A stretch of DNA of 64,000 nucleotides from Enterobacter sp. kpr-6 (GCF_900116015.1 NZ_FOYH01000001.1:310001-374000); one strand, 5' to 3'; counted from the stretch's first letter, positions 28,015-37,885 are shown. Translations and numbers: made by a program. Notes: generated by a model from the letters alone, not told the origin.

Positions 28015-29040
28015 CTAAACCGCCTTGTTCGGATCAAACGCGTCGCGCACCGCTTCGCCGATAAAAATAAGCAGCGACAGCAGGACTGCCACCGACAAAA
28101 ACGCCGCGATCCCAAGCCACGGGGCCTGGAGATTGTTTTTCCCCTGTAACAGCAACTCGCCCAGCGACGGCGATCCCTGCGGCAAACCAAAGCCCAGGAA
28201 GTCCAGCGAGGTCAGCGTGGTGATCGAGCTGCACAGAATAAAGGGTAAAAACGTCAGGGTGGCGACCATGGCGTTCGGCAGCATATGGCGGAAAATAATG
28301 CCGCGATCGCCCACACCGAGCGCCTGCGCCGCGCGGATATAGTCAAAATTGCGCGTGCGTAAAAACTCCGCCCGCACCACGCCCACCAGACTCATCCAGC
28401 CAAACACCACGGTCACCGCCAGCAGCCACCAGAAGCCCGGCTGGATCACGCTGGACAGCAGAATAATCAAAAACAGCGTCGGCATTCCTGCCCAGACTTC
28501 AATGATGCGCTGCCCGAAGAGATCGATTTTGCCGCCGTAATAGCCCTGAATGGCTCCTGCCGTCACGCCAATCACGCTGGAAAACAGGGTGAGCAACAGG
28601 CCAAACAGCACCGAAATCCGCGTGCCGTACAAAATGCGCGCCAGCACGTCACCGCCGTTAGCGTCCGTGCCCAGCCAGTTTTGTGCAGAGGGCGGGGAAG
28701 GGAAGGGGGTATCGGTGGCGAAATTAATACTGCGCGCACCGAAGCGGACGGGGGCCCAGAGAACCCAGCCTTTGTCGGCAAGCTGTTTTTGCAGCCAGGG
28801 GTCCTGATAATCCGCAGGGGTGGTGAACTGACCGCCAAACGTGGTTTCGCTGTAATCTTTTAAAACCGGCGCATACCAGTGACCGTCGTAGCGCACCAGC
28901 AGCGGTTTATCATTGGCGACCAGCTCCGCGCACAGGCTTAAAGCGAAAATCACCAGGAAGATCCACAGCGACCAGTAACCGCGCCGGTTATGACGAAAAC
29001 GTGCCCAGCGGGCCTGATTTACATGGCTCAATTGACGCAT
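28015..29040 (-). CDS. yejE: YejE permease of the YejABEF peptide importer
   Basis: An inner-membrane permease subunit of 341 aa, of the DppC/OppC type, with an N-terminal helix near residues 22-42, a large periplasmic insert, and four to five helices in the BPD_transp_1 domain. The EAA loop region reads AAQALGVGDRGIIFRHMLPN. Its ATG overlaps the yejB stop by one base (TGATG), and its TAG lies one base before the yejF start, so the operon is tightly coupled. Confidence 0.94.
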   Translation of the reverse strand: MRQLSHVNQARWARFRHNRRGYWSLWIFLVIFALSLCAELVANDKPLLVRYDGHWYAPVLKDYSETTFGGQFTTPADYQDPWLQKQLADKGWVLWAPVRFGARSINFATDTPFPSPPSAQNWLGTDANGGDVLARILYGTRISVLFGLLLTLFSSVIGVTAGAIQGYYGGKIDLFGQRIIEVWAGMPTLFLIILLSSVIQPGFWWLLAVTVVFGWMSLVGVVRAEFLRTRNFDYIRAAQALGVGDRGIIFRHMLPNAMVATLTFLPFILCSSITTLTSLDFLGFGLPQGSPSLGELLLQGKNNLQAPWLGIAAFLSVAVLLSLLIFIGEAVRDAFDPNKAV

Positions 29041-30134
29041 CAGCGGCCCTCAAAATCGATACGGGGATCCACCAGCGTATAGCTGATATCGCTCAAAATA
29101 TTCAGCAGCAGGCCGATCAGGGTGAAAATATAGAGCGTGCCGAACATCACCGGATAGTCCCGCGAGACGGTGGCCTCGTACCCCAGCAGGCCCAGCCCGT
29201 TTAAGGAAAACATCACTTCTATCAGCAGCGATCCGGTAAAGAACATGCTGATAAAGGTGGCGGGAAAGCCCGCGATTACCAGCAGCATGGCGTTACGAAA
29301 CACATGTTTGTGCAGAATGTTGCGCTCACTCACCCCTTTGGCGCGGGCGGTGACCACGTACTGTTTGCGGATCTCATCCAGGAAGGAGTTTTTAGTCAGC
29401 ATCGTCAGCGCAGCAAATCCGCCGATGACGGTAGCGAGCACCGGCAGCGTGATGTGCCAGAGGTAGTCGGTGATTTTCTGATACCACGGCAGGGTGTCGA
29501 AATTAGCTGAGACCAGTCCGCGCAGCGGGAATATATCGAAATAACTGCCGCCTGCGAAAAAGACAATCAGCAGCACCGCAAACAGAAACGCCGGGATCGC
29601 GTAGCCGATGATGATAAAGGCGCTGCTCCAGATATCGAACCGGCTGCCGTTGTACACCGCTTTACGAATACCCAGCGGGATCGACACCAGATAGATAATC
29701 AGCGTCCCCCACAGTCCGAGGGTGATGGAAACCGGCATACTGTCTTTGATCAGTTGCAACACCGAGGCACTGCGAAACAGGCTGTCGCCAAAATCGAAGC
29801 GGGCGTAATCCCACAGCATTTTGAAATAGCGCTCGTGGATCGGCTTGTCGAAGCCGTAGCGTTGGGTGATCTCCGCGATCACTTCCGGGTCCAGCCCGCG
29901 CCCGCCGCGATAGTGCCCGTCGGTGGCGTTACTCACCCCGGTGCGTGCGTGGGAAGCGCCCATATTGTCGCCACCGCCGCCCGGTAACGTCCCCTGCTGA
30001 CCAAACTCGATGGCGGCAATGGCCTGATCCACCGGGCCGCCGGGGGCGATCTGCACGATAAAAAAGTTAATAGTGATGATCGCCCAAAGCGTCGGGATCA
30101 ACAACAGTAAACGACGGAGTAAATATGCGCCCAT
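29040..30134 (-). CDS. yejB: YejB permease of the YejABEF peptide importer
   Basis: The 364-aa DppB/OppB-type permease begins [20 protein letters not shown], the usual first helix of this family, and has an EAA loop [31 protein letters not shown] precedes the ATG on the minus strand. It lies 9 bp after yejA and overlaps yejE. With YejE it forms the membrane channel. Confidence 0.94.
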   Translation of the reverse strand: MGAYLLRRLLLLIPTLWAIITINFFIVQIAPGGPVDQAIAAIEFGQQGTLPGGGGDNMGASHARTGVSNATDGHYRGGRGLDPEVIAEITQRYGFDKPIHERYFKMLWDYARFDFGDSLFRSASVLQLIKDSMPVSITLGLWGTLIIYLVSIPLGIRKAVYNGSRFDIWSSAFIIIGYAIPAFLFAVLLIVFFAGGSYFDIFPLRGLVSANFDTLPWYQKITDYLWHITLPVLATVIGGFAALTMLTKNSFLDEIRKQYVVTARAKGVSERNILHKHVFRNAMLLVIAGFPATFISMFFTGSLLIEVMFSLNGLGLLGYEATVSRDYPVMFGTLYIFTLIGLLLNILSDISYTLVDPRIDFEGR

Positions 30135-30143
30135 TGTCTCTCC

Positions 30144-31952
30144 TTAACGTCTGGCGGCGGGCAGTTTTGCCGCTTTATTGACGTCGTACCACCAGGTATC
30201 AAACCCGATGGTATAGATGGGGCGCTGGGCGGGCATGGAGAATTTATCCCAGTACGCCAGGCGATCGGAGGGCATATACCACATCGGTAACATGTAATAA
30301 TTCCAGGTCAGCACCCGATCCAGCGCGCGTCCCAGCGGGACCAGCTTCTCTTTATTCCCTTGCGCGGCAATGATCTGCGCGATCAGATTATCGATAACCG
30401 GACTGGTGACGCCGGGGGTGTTATAGGTGGAATCAATGTATTCCGAACCCCAGGAGATTTGCAGATCGGTGCCAGGCCAGGGCGTTGTCTGCACAGTGCG
30501 CGGCATCATGTCGAAGTCGCGGGAACGCAGGCGGTTGGTCAGCTGGGAGTTATCCACCTGACGCACGTTAAGCGTAATGCCGAGACGTTCCAGATTGTGC
30601 TGAAACGGCATCACCCACAGGTTATTGCTGCCCGCCGGAAGCAGCAATTCAAAGGCGAAGGGCTTGCCGGTTTTGGCGTCAACCAGCTTTTTGTCTTTCA
30701 GCTCCCAGCCTGCCTCTTTCAGCAACTGGCTGGCCTTCAGCAGATTACCCCGATCAAAGCCGTTGCCTTTCGACACGGGCGGTTGATAAATCGCGGTGAA
30801 GACTTCGGGGGGCAGTTGCGCTTTCATCGGAGCCAGCAGCATCAGTTCAGCCGCATCCGGGTAATTGCGCGCGGCGTATTCCGTATTCTGGAAATAACTG
30901 TTGGCGCGCGCGTAGGCGTTATAAAACAGCGCCTTGTTCATCCATTCAAAATCAAACGCCAGCGTTAAGGCTTCGCGCACGCGGCGATCTTTAAACAGCG
31001 GACGCTGGTTATTGAAGGCCAGCCAGCGTGTGTTCTGCGCCGACTCGTTTTTCTGTTCGTCTTTAACGATATAGTGGCTGGCGAAATTCTTGCCGAGATA
31101 GCGGGTGGCCCAGTTTTTCGCGTCTCCTTCCTGGCGGAAGTCATACGCGCCCGCTTTGAAGGCTTCAAAGGAGACATTGTCGTCGAGATAGTAATCGTAA
31201 CGGATATTATCGAAATTCCAGCGGCCACGGTTTACCGGCAGCGATGCGCCCCAGTAATCTTTCACTCGCGTATAGGTAATGTATTGCCCCATGCGCCACT
31301 GGCTGATGCGATACGGACCGCTGCCGAGCGGCGGCTTGCCCAGCGGATCGCTGAGTTTATGATCTTTCCAGAATTTCTCCGGCATCACCGGTAGCGTAAA
31401 CAGGCTTAACAGATCCTCTTTCCCCGGCTTTGCCAGCGCAATGCGCACGGTCAGCGGCGCAATAGCTTTCACCGTGGTGCCTTTATAAATCAGCCGAAAC
31501 TGCGGCACCCCTTCGGTCATAAATTTATTGAACGTAAACGCCACATCGCGCGCGGTAATGGGGGAACCATCATGAAAAGTAGCTTTGGGATTGAGGGAGA
31601 TTTCAGCCCAGGAGAAATCGTCGGCGTAGCGGGTCATTTCAGCAATGAGCGGATAGTAACTGCCTGGCTCATCGTCGGAGGTGGTAAACAGCGCGTCATA
31701 CAGATCTTCCGTGCGAACGGCGGCATTACCGCGCAGGGCGTAGCGGTTGAAGTTATCAAAGGTGCCGATCACCGCCAGAGTAATATTGCCGCCTTTCGGC
31801 GCTGCCGGATTAACATAATCAAAATGGGTGAAGTTAATGGCGTATTTGGGTTCGCCAATAACTGCAAAAGCATAATTTTCTTTAATAGTCTGCGCTGCAG
31901 AAGACAGACTCCATAACGCCAACAGCATCATCACTACGCGCACTAACATCAT
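30144..31952 (-). CDS. yejA: YejA periplasmic peptide-binding protein
   Basis: The 602-aa substrate-binding subunit (SBP family 5; E. coli 604) of the YejABEF importer, which brings in microcin C and peptides. A signal peptide occupies about residues 1-20 (cleavage near SSA-AQ). The family segment FDNFNRYALRGNAAV and the SBP_bac_5 body are present. Start at 31952 (tandem ATGs) follows AGGATGATG. First gene of the yejABEF operon. E. coli pdeN (rtn), which lies between mepS and yejA there, is missing here. Confidence 0.94.
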   Translation of the reverse strand: MMLVRVVMMLLALWSLSSAAQTIKENYAFAVIGEPKYAINFTHFDYVNPAAPKGGNITLAVIGTFDNFNRYALRGNAAVRTEDLYDALFTTSDDEPGSYYPLIAEMTRYADDFSWAEISLNPKATFHDGSPITARDVAFTFNKFMTEGVPQFRLIYKGTTVKAIAPLTVRIALAKPGKEDLLSLFTLPVMPEKFWKDHKLSDPLGKPPLGSGPYRISQWRMGQYITYTRVKDYWGASLPVNRGRWNFDNIRYDYYLDDNVSFEAFKAGAYDFRQEGDAKNWATRYLGKNFASHYIVKDEQKNESAQNTRWLAFNNQRPLFKDRRVREALTLAFDFEWMNKALFYNAYARANSYFQNTEYAARNYPDAAELMLLAPMKAQLPPEVFTAIYQPPVSKGNGFDRGNLLKASQLLKEAGWELKDKKLVDAKTGKPFAFELLLPAGSNNLWVMPFQHNLERLGITLNVRQVDNSQLTNRLRSRDFDMMPRTVQTTPWPGTDLQISWGSEYIDSTYNTPGVTSPVIDNLIAQIIAAQGNKEKLVPLGRALDRVLTWNYYMLPMWYMPSDRLAYWDKFSMPAQRPIYTIGFDTWWYDVNKAAKLPAARR

Positions 31953-32083
31953 CAGGTCATCATCCTTTTACCAGACGCAGGGGCCAAATGAATCATAATG
32001 GACGCGCTGGCGCTTGGGAAATATTTCACGGCGCAGGCAGGGGAGCAGTAATGCAGATAAAAGGAATTCGTTAAAAAAAAAGC

Positions 32084-32109
32084 AAAAAAAAGCACTGCCG
32101 GAGCAGCGC
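32084..32109 (-). terminator. mepS intrinsic terminator
   Basis: On the minus strand GCGCTGC-TCCG-GCAGTGC (one mismatch) is followed by TTTTTTTT, about 50 bp after the mepS stop. Confidence 0.82.
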
Positions 32110-32158
32110 TTCTTTTTTGTATCTTTTGCCAGCCAAGGGAAAACCGACAAAAGATCGC

Positions 32159-32725
32159 TTAACTACGACTTAAAACGCGACGCGCTTCGTTATAGCGCTT
32201 TTTCCAGTATGGCTCGTCCATACTCGAAATCACTACCCCACTGCTGGTGGAGGCGTGAACAAACTGGTTATTACCGATGTAGATACCTACGTGTCGGCCC
32301 GTAGAACCGGCGCGGAACAATACCAGATCGCCGGTACGCAAACTGGTGCGTGACACGGACTTACCCATCTCTTGTTGTTCATAGGTAGAACGCGGCAATT
32401 CTAAACCAAATTGCTCACGGAAAGTGCGCTGAACGAAACCAGAACAGTCGATACCTTTTTTGGTTTCGCCGCCAAGACGATAACGAACGCCTTTCCAGCT
32501 CGCGTACTGATCCATAATGCGTGATTTAACATCAAGATTACGAACCATACTTTCAAATTCATCCTGAGAGGCTTGCAGTGAAGAGGCATCTTCAATACCC
32601 ACATCAAGCGTCTCAGGGTGCATATTCTTTGCGGTATTAGTTGAACAAGCTGAAAGCAGTACCGCGACTGCTAACGCGGGGATTGCCCGCAAGAGATATC
32701 TCAAAAACGGTTGAGATTTGACCAT
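32159..32725 (-). CDS. mepS: MepS murein DD-endopeptidase (Spr)
   Basis: MepS is an outer-membrane lipoprotein of the NlpC/P60 family that cuts D-Ala-mDAP crosslinks to let the cell wall expand; in E. coli it is degraded by Prc with NlpI. The 188-aa product equals E. coli. The lipobox LSAC places lipidated Cys at residue 27. The catalytic triad is Cys94 ([12 protein letters not shown]), His145 ([10 protein letters not shown]) and His157 (NQFVHAS). It has its own terminator. Confidence 0.96.
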   Translation of the reverse strand: MVKSQPFLRYLLRAIPALAVAVLLSACSTNTAKNMHPETLDVGIEDASSLQASQDEFESMVRNLDVKSRIMDQYASWKGVRYRLGGETKKGIDCSGFVQRTFREQFGLELPRSTYEQQEMGKSVSRTSLRTGDLVLFRAGSTGRHVGIYIGNNQFVHASTSSGVVISSMDEPYWKKRYNEARRVLSRS

Positions 32726-33140
32726 GTTGTTTATTTTCCCTTGAAGTCCTTAACGATAAATATCGCTATATAAATGCCAAACGTGACGAGATTAATTACC
32801 TGCGCACAAGGAGACAATTCTTGTTGGTCAAATCTGTGGCGAAACGCACAAATTAATTTACCGCTTGAATACTTTATCTCTGTGAGGCGAAACGTCCCCG
32901 AGATTACCCTATCACCCTATGCATTGCGAGCGCTTTTCTGTGATTTTTTATAAGAAATTGTGATACAGACAGACACAAATTAACTTTGCTCAAAATGTAA
33001 GCAATTTGAGTTAAAAAACAGGCATATCACTCATTTGCAAGAGGAATTTTATTACGGCGTGATGACAGCAGCAGTGAGAGGCAATACTTTTTTGCAGGGA
33101 TCGAAAGCGACCCCTGCGGATTTGCGTTAAATATTGTTAT
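32726..33140. other. mepS-lpxT intergenic region
   Basis: 415 bp between the lpxT stop and the mepS start, both on the minus strand. It is AT-rich and should hold the mepS promoter. Near its right end is a strong hairpin (GCAGGG 33094-33099, CCCTGC 33112-33117, inner TCG-AAAG-CGA) preceded by TTTTTT on the plus strand. No reading frame was convincing. Confidence 0.45.
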
Positions 33141-33869
33141 TTATTTGTTTAAAAGTTGTTTGTTTTTATTAGGCAGATAATGATCAAATAGTGAAATTAA
33201 TTTATCACTCAGCGGCGTAAGCAGAAACCAGGGCAATCCTATTAGCACGGCGGAAAGCGATCCAACGGCAATATCCGTAAACCAGTGCGCGCCAATCATT
33301 ACGCGTGGGAAAGCAAAAACCACAAATATAATGAGGGCAATAAATCCTGCCGCGCGGCCAAAATAGCGGAACATAATTGCTGAAAAAATAAGCAGCATCA
33401 TGCCGTGATCGCCAGGGAAGCTGTCTTTCGACGCATCTTTAGTCGGAATAAAATCCAGTAATTCACTGACGCGGTGAATATGATCAAAAAACAACGTCGG
33501 GCTGGCGCGTTTTACCGGATAAAACGCCTGCGCTAACTGGTTAATGATGACAGCGGTAAGCAGCATCACCAGCCCGATGATGAGAATGCGACGGCGACCA
33601 GTTTTGTCTTCTTTTAACCAGAACCACAGCATCAGACCGCCCATCGCCAGCAGGGAACAGCCGTCAAACGCGCGATTGTTGGTGATCGCCACCAGCCACA
33701 AAAAGGCATTGCTCTCAACCAGTTGATGGTTAAAGAAGTGAAAAATGGCGGCATCCAGGCCAAACCATATTCCGTGATTGACGGGTAAATACCAGGATAA
33801 AAAGAGCGCCAGTCCGGCGGCGTTGAGCAAAAGAATCAGGGAAAGTCGCGTCTTCATATTTTTTATCAA
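33141..33869 (-). CDS. lpxT: LpxT lipid A 1-diphosphate synthase (YeiU)
   Basis: LpxT transfers a phosphate from undecaprenyl pyrophosphate to the 1-position of lipid A at the periplasmic face of the inner membrane. The 242-aa product (E. coli 237) has six membrane helices and the PAP2 phosphatase motifs KRASPTLFF, PGDHGMMLL and RVMIGAHWFTD. Start is taken as TTG at 33869 to keep the MIKN N-terminus of E. coli; ATG at 33857 is the alternative. It follows yeiR by 22 bp on the same strand. Confidence 0.92.
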   Translation of the reverse strand: MIKNMKTRLSLILLLNAAGLALFLSWYLPVNHGIWFGLDAAIFHFFNHQLVESNAFLWLVAITNNRAFDGCSLLAMGGLMLWFWLKEDKTGRRRILIIGLVMLLTAVIINQLAQAFYPVKRASPTLFFDHIHRVSELLDFIPTKDASKDSFPGDHGMMLLIFSAIMFRYFGRAAGFIALIIFVVFAFPRVMIGAHWFTDIAVGSLSAVLIGLPWFLLTPLSDKLISLFDHYLPNKNKQLLNK

Positions 33870-33891
33870 TCCAGAAAAATCAGCCGTAACG

Positions 33892-34878
33892 TTAGTTCCC
33901 GTCGGTTAAACGAAGCTTCAACAAAGCGGACTGAAGTGCGTTCCAGTCAGCCTCTGAAGCGGTGATTAACTCGATGCGACTGTCAGGCGGGGCCACGTTT
34001 TGCGTTTCGATGTGCAGATCATGCCCCTGGCGATTAATGCGTACCAGGCCTTCAGCAATGCGCATCACGCCTTTTACACGATCGACCGGCGCGAGACGTG
34101 CCCACTCCAGCAGTCCGATGGTGTCAAAGCAGGTATCGGCATCAAAAATCCAGCCGCAGGCCTGATGCCCCTGGCCGCTGTTCAGACTGCGCCGCCAGCG
34201 CTGGTTCGTGGGTAAACTGAGTGCCGCCAGGCCTTTGTTCTGCGAATGTCCATGCTGATGCGCGGCGCTGGCCGGTAGCTCACGATGATTACGGCGCGGC
34301 TGATCCAGCAAAGCGGGGGAGAGATTGCCCTGGGTGGCGTGGATCAGTTCACGGTCGCCGCCGAAGGTCTGCCACCATTGCGTAAGCGCGGCTTCACTTT
34401 CCGGCGTCGCGCGGTCGGCTTTATTAGCGATGATGATATCTGCCGCCGCCAGTTGATCGCGGAAGTTTTCATTGTTAACCGCTTTTTCGTCCAGCAACTG
34501 ACGGGGATCGAGCAGGCACAGTGTCGCCTGCAAATCGATCCAGGGTTCATAGACGGGAGCGGTCAGCATATCGAGGATTTGCTTCGGGTGACCGAGGCCG
34601 GTCGGCTCAATCAGCAGACGATCAGGTTTCCCCTGGCGCAGTAGCGTGTTTAATCCAACCTGCATCGGCAAACCATTCACACAACACATACAGCCGCCGG
34701 GGATCTCTTTTAACAGCGCGCCGCTGTCGGCCAGCAGGGCACCATCAATGCCCACTTCGCCAAATTCATTGACCAGTACAGCCCACTTTTCAGCCGGATC
34801 TTTTTGCGCCAGCAAATGCAATATGGAGGTCGTTTTTCCGCTACCGAGAAAACCGGTGATCAGGTTGGTTTTAGTCAC
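33892..34878 (-). CDS. yeiR: YeiR zinc-binding GTPase (COG0523)
   Basis: YeiR is a COG0523 G3E-family GTPase; E. coli YeiR binds zinc and supports growth in metal limitation. The 328-aa product equals E. coli when started at GTG 34878 (CGGAG lies eight bases upstream); an upstream in-frame start would add 34 unrelated residues. Motifs are Walker A GFLGSGKT, the metal site GGCMCC, the Walker B region IEPTGLGHP and NKAD. A His-rich stretch (HQHGHSQ) precedes the C-terminal domain. A Zur-box-like palindrome lies just upstream. Confidence 0.94.
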   Translation of the reverse strand: MTKTNLITGFLGSGKTTSILHLLAQKDPAEKWAVLVNEFGEVGIDGALLADSGALLKEIPGGCMCCVNGLPMQVGLNTLLRQGKPDRLLIEPTGLGHPKQILDMLTAPVYEPWIDLQATLCLLDPRQLLDEKAVNNENFRDQLAAADIIIANKADRATPESEAALTQWWQTFGGDRELIHATQGNLSPALLDQPRRNHRELPASAAHQHGHSQNKGLAALSLPTNQRWRRSLNSGQGHQACGWIFDADTCFDTIGLLEWARLAPVDRVKGVMRIAEGLVRINRQGHDLHIETQNVAPPDSRIELITASEADWNALQSALLKLRLTDGN

Positions 34879-34905
34879 ATTTACTCCGTGAATTATTCTT
34901 GATGT

Positions 34906-34920
34906 TGTTATCCTGTAACA
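34906..34920 (-). promoter_or_regulatory. Zur-box-like palindrome upstream of yeiR
   Basis: TGTTATCCTGTAACA matches the E. coli Zur core TGTTATAATATAACA at 12 of 15 positions and extends by one more base pair on each side (TTGTTA/TAACAA). It is centred 35 bp before the GTG of yeiR. The assignment is by eye. Confidence 0.45.
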
Positions 34921-34966
34921 ATAAAGATAATCCTGGCGAAAAAAACGGGAAAAGAGAAGGGAAAGG

Positions 34967-34990
34967 GCGGACAGAAGCATTTTCTGTCCG
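34967..34990 (-). terminator. yeiQ terminator-like hairpin
   Basis: A perfect 10-bp stem GCGGACAGAA/TTCTGTCCGC with a 4-base loop follows the yeiQ stop. On the minus strand it is trailed by CCTTTCCCTTCTCTTTT, a broken T-run. Confidence 0.6.
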
Positions 34991-35008
34991 CGATAAGGGC
35001 AGGAATTG

Positions 35009-36475
35009 TTAACTATTGAGGGAGTCGATTACCGCCTGATGCGCGCCTTTACGGGCGATCAGTGCAAAGGCAGACGTAATGGCTTTCACAAAATCAGGGT
35101 TCTGTGGCAAATCGGTACCAAAGATTTCTTTCAGTTCGAGCAGAGCGGCTACGCGCTCGCTTTCGTTACTGGCATCGGTAATGGCACGGAATTTATCGGC
35201 CAGCGGATCGCGTACATCAATCGGCTCTCCGGCATCATCCACGCCGCTCACGTAGCGCATCCATCCGGCAACGCCAAGCGCCAGCAGCGGCCACGGCGTG
35301 CCACGCTGTAAGTGCACGCGAATCCCGTCGAGCATACGCTGGGGCAGTTTCTGGCTGCCGTCCATGGCGATTTGCCAGGTGCGGTGTTTGAGCGCCGGAT
35401 TAGCAAAGCGTTCAATCAGGCTGTCAGCATAGGCGGTTAAATCCACATCGGTGATGCGCAGCGTCGGGGCCTGCTCGTCCAGCATTAAACGGCGGGCGGC
35501 AGTGCGAAAATGCGTGTCTTCCATGCAATCGCTGATGTGGGCAAACCCGGCCAGGTAACCGAGATAAGCTAAAAATGAATGGCTGCCGTTCAGCATCCGC
35601 AGCTTCATCTGCTCCCACGGCAGCACGTCCTGCACCATTTGTACGCCCGCCACTTCCCACTCCGGGCGGCCCGCGACAAAATTATCTTCCACCACCCACT
35701 GAATAAACGGCTCGCAGCTGATGGCGCACGGATCTTCCACGCCGAGGGTTTGGGTGATTTCAGCCAGCGACTCGTCAGTGGCCGCCGGGACAATACGGTC
35801 AACCATGGTGCCGGGGAAGCTCACCTGTTCGCTTATCCACGTGGCCAGTTCAGCGGAACGCTGCTGCGCCATGCCGAGCACCGCGTTTTTCACCACGTGA
35901 CCATTATCAGGAATGTTATCGCAGGAGAGCACCGTAAAAGGGGCCAGTCCGCGTTCGCGGCGGCGGTGCAGTGCCTCAACCAGAATGCCCGGTGCGGAAT
36001 GGGGTTCAGAGGGGTTTTGCAGATCGTGGGCAATACGCGGCTGGTTGAGATCGAGTTTGCCGGTCGCCGGATCGATGCAGTAGCCTTTTTCGGTAATGGT
36101 CAGGGAAACAATGGCGACCTGCGGCTCGCAGAATTTTTCAATAATTGCAGCGAGAGAATCGAGTTTTGCGTTCAGGCATTCATTCACGGCACCAATGATA
36201 ATGGCCTCATTGCCGTTGGCCCCTTTTTCCAGCACGGTAAACAGGTGATTCTGCTCGCGCAACTGCGTCATCAGTTTATCGCCGCTGAACAGGCTGATTT
36301 CGCAGATCCCCCAGTCGCCACCCTGGGCATTCAGTGCCCGGTCAGTTAACAGCGCCTGATGGGCGCGGTGAAAGGCACCAAAGCCAAAATGTACGATGCG
36401 CGAACGCAGGTTATCACGATCGTAGCGCGGTAACCGCACGCTTTCCGGCAGCGGCGCGGTGGCAATTGTCTTCAT
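35009..36475 (-). CDS. yeiQ: YeiQ mannitol dehydrogenase-family oxidoreductase (fructuronate reductase type)
   Basis: A 488-aa NAD-dependent long-chain mannitol dehydrogenase-family enzyme, equal in length to E. coli YeiQ and related to UxuB, which reduces fructuronate to mannonate. The N-terminal NAD-binding segment is RSRIVHFGFGAFHRAHQ and the catalytic region is KLRMLNGSHSFLAYLG, with the family lysine in MKLRMLNG. The ATG at 36475 is preferred over GTG 36484 because AGGTG is properly spaced and MKTIA matches E. coli. It is divergent from uxuA, implying that it performs the UxuB step here. Confidence 0.9.
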   Translation of the reverse strand: MKTIATAPLPESVRLPRYDRDNLRSRIVHFGFGAFHRAHQALLTDRALNAQGGDWGICEISLFSGDKLMTQLREQNHLFTVLEKGANGNEAIIIGAVNECLNAKLDSLAAIIEKFCEPQVAIVSLTITEKGYCIDPATGKLDLNQPRIAHDLQNPSEPHSAPGILVEALHRRRERGLAPFTVLSCDNIPDNGHVVKNAVLGMAQQRSAELATWISEQVSFPGTMVDRIVPAATDESLAEITQTLGVEDPCAISCEPFIQWVVEDNFVAGRPEWEVAGVQMVQDVLPWEQMKLRMLNGSHSFLAYLGYLAGFAHISDCMEDTHFRTAARRLMLDEQAPTLRITDVDLTAYADSLIERFANPALKHRTWQIAMDGSQKLPQRMLDGIRVHLQRGTPWPLLALGVAGWMRYVSGVDDAGEPIDVRDPLADKFRAITDASNESERVAALLELKEIFGTDLPQNPDFVKAITSAFALIARKGAHQAVIDSLNS

Positions 36476-36682
36476 TAGATACACACCTGATTAACCAATA
36501 ATTAACAAAATGCAGTGTAAAGTTATATGACAGCAAATTGAATTGGTAAGCCGTAAATATCCGGGGTTTGTGAGCTGGATCAATCAAACGTTGGGCGGTG
36601 TTTGATCCCTAAACAGAAACATGTATGGTAGTCGTCATTGAGTCAAAATACATTGGTATAACAACTTTTAGAGGGTTAGGCG
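36476..36682. promoter_or_regulatory. yeiQ-uxuA divergent control region with UxuR/ExuR-like and CRP-like sites
   Basis: ACATTGGTATAACAACTT at 36650-36667 matches the UxuR/ExuR operator pattern AAATTGGTATACCAATTT at 15 of 18 positions and lies 15 bp before the uxuA ATG. A weaker relative, AATTGGTAAGCC, is at 36540-36551, nearer yeiQ. TGTGAGCTGGATCAAT at 36569-36584 resembles a CRP site (8 of 10 key bases). Both genes may respond to hexuronates and catabolite control. Confidence 0.55.
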
Positions 36683-37873
36683 ATGGAACACACCTGGCGT
36701 TGGTATGGCCCAAACGATCCGGTATCTCTTGACGATGTGCGTCAGGCTGGCGCAACGGGCGTCGTAACTGCACTTCACCATATTCCTAACGGTCAGGTCT
36801 GGCCGGTAGAAGAGATCAAACAGCGTCAGGCGCTGCTGGCTGAAAAAGGCCTGACCTGGTCTGTTGTTGAAAGTATTCCGGTGCATGAAGATATCAAAAC
36901 TCACAGCGGTGACTATCAGACGTGGATTGCGAACTACCAGCAAAGCATCCGCAATCTGGCCACCTGCGGTATTGATACCGTGTGCTACAACTTTATGCCG
37001 ATCCTCGACTGGACGCGTACCGACCTGGAGTATGAACTGCCGGATGGTTCGAAAGCGCTGCGTTTTGATCAGATCGCGTTTGCTGCTTTTGAACTGCATA
37101 TTCTCAAGCGTAAAGGTGCTGAAGCCGATTACAGCGATGAAGAGCAGCGTCAGGCGAAAGCCTGGTTTGAGGCTGCCAGTGAAGCTGAAATCGAAAAGCT
37201 GACCCGCAATATTATTGCCGGTCTGCCGGGCGCAGAAGAGGGCTATACGCTGGATCAGTTCCGCGCACGTCTGGCGGACTACGATGGCATTAATAAAGAT
37301 CAGCTGCGTGAAAACATGGCGGTCTTTCTGAAGGCGATTGTACCGGTCGCGGAAGAAGTGGGCGTGCGCCTTGCCGTTCACCCGGACGATCCGCCGCGTC
37401 CGATCCTCGGTCTGCCGCGTATTGTTTCGACCATTGAAGATATGCAGTGGCTGAAAGAGTGTGTAGACAGCATCAGCAACGGCTTCACCATGTGCACCGG
37501 TTCTTACGGCGTGCGCGCCGATAACGATCTGGTGCGGATGGTGGAAACCTTCGGTGACCGCATTCACTTCACCCACCTGCGTTCCACCTGCCGTGAAGAG
37601 AACCCGAAAACCTTCCATGAAGCCGCGCATTTGCAGGGCGATGTGGATATGGTGTCGGTGGTGAAAGCGATTCTGGAAGAAGAGTTGCGCCGTAAAAACG
37701 CAGGCGATCTGCGTCCAATCCCTTTCCGCCCGGATCATGGTCACCAGATGTTGGACGATCTGCGTAAGAAAACCAATCCAGGCTATTCAGCGATTGGCCG
37801 TCTGAAAGGAATGGCAGAAGTGCGCGGTGTTGAACTGGCGCTGAAGCAAACGCTGTTCCGTGAACTGCTGTAG
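36683..37873 (+). CDS. uxuA: UxuA mannonate dehydratase
   Basis: UxuA dehydrates D-mannonate to 2-keto-3-deoxygluconate in glucuronate catabolism. The 396-aa product (E. coli 394) is strongly similar throughout, including [35 protein letters not shown] and [12 protein letters not shown], which carry the metal-binding His, Cys and Asp residues of the family. AGAGGGTTAGGCG precedes the ATG. In E. coli uxuA is in uxuAB at another locus; here it is divergent from yeiQ. Confidence 0.96.
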   Translation: MEHTWRWYGPNDPVSLDDVRQAGATGVVTALHHIPNGQVWPVEEIKQRQALLAEKGLTWSVVESIPVHEDIKTHSGDYQTWIANYQQSIRNLATCGIDTVCYNFMPILDWTRTDLEYELPDGSKALRFDQIAFAAFELHILKRKGAEADYSDEEQRQAKAWFEAASEAEIEKLTRNIIAGLPGAEEGYTLDQFRARLADYDGINKDQLRENMAVFLKAIVPVAEEVGVRLAVHPDDPPRPILGLPRIVSTIEDMQWLKECVDSISNGFTMCTGSYGVRADNDLVRMVETFGDRIHFTHLRSTCREENPKTFHEAAHLQGDVDMVSVVKAILEEELRRKNAGDLRPIPFRPDHGHQMLDDLRKKTNPGYSAIGRLKGMAEVRGVELALKQTLFRELL

Positions 37874-37885
37874 GTTAACGGTTAT

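Noticed and set aside
28014..28190. N-terminal extension of yejF to 588 codons
   Set aside because: The extension overlaps yejE, is Arg/Cys-rich and unlike any YejF; the ATG at 28013 fits the family.
36668..37744. Long minus-strand open frame opposite uxuA (about 358 codons)
   Set aside because: It is the antisense shadow of the clearly coding uxuA gene, with low-complexity His/Arg-rich translation and no ribosome site.
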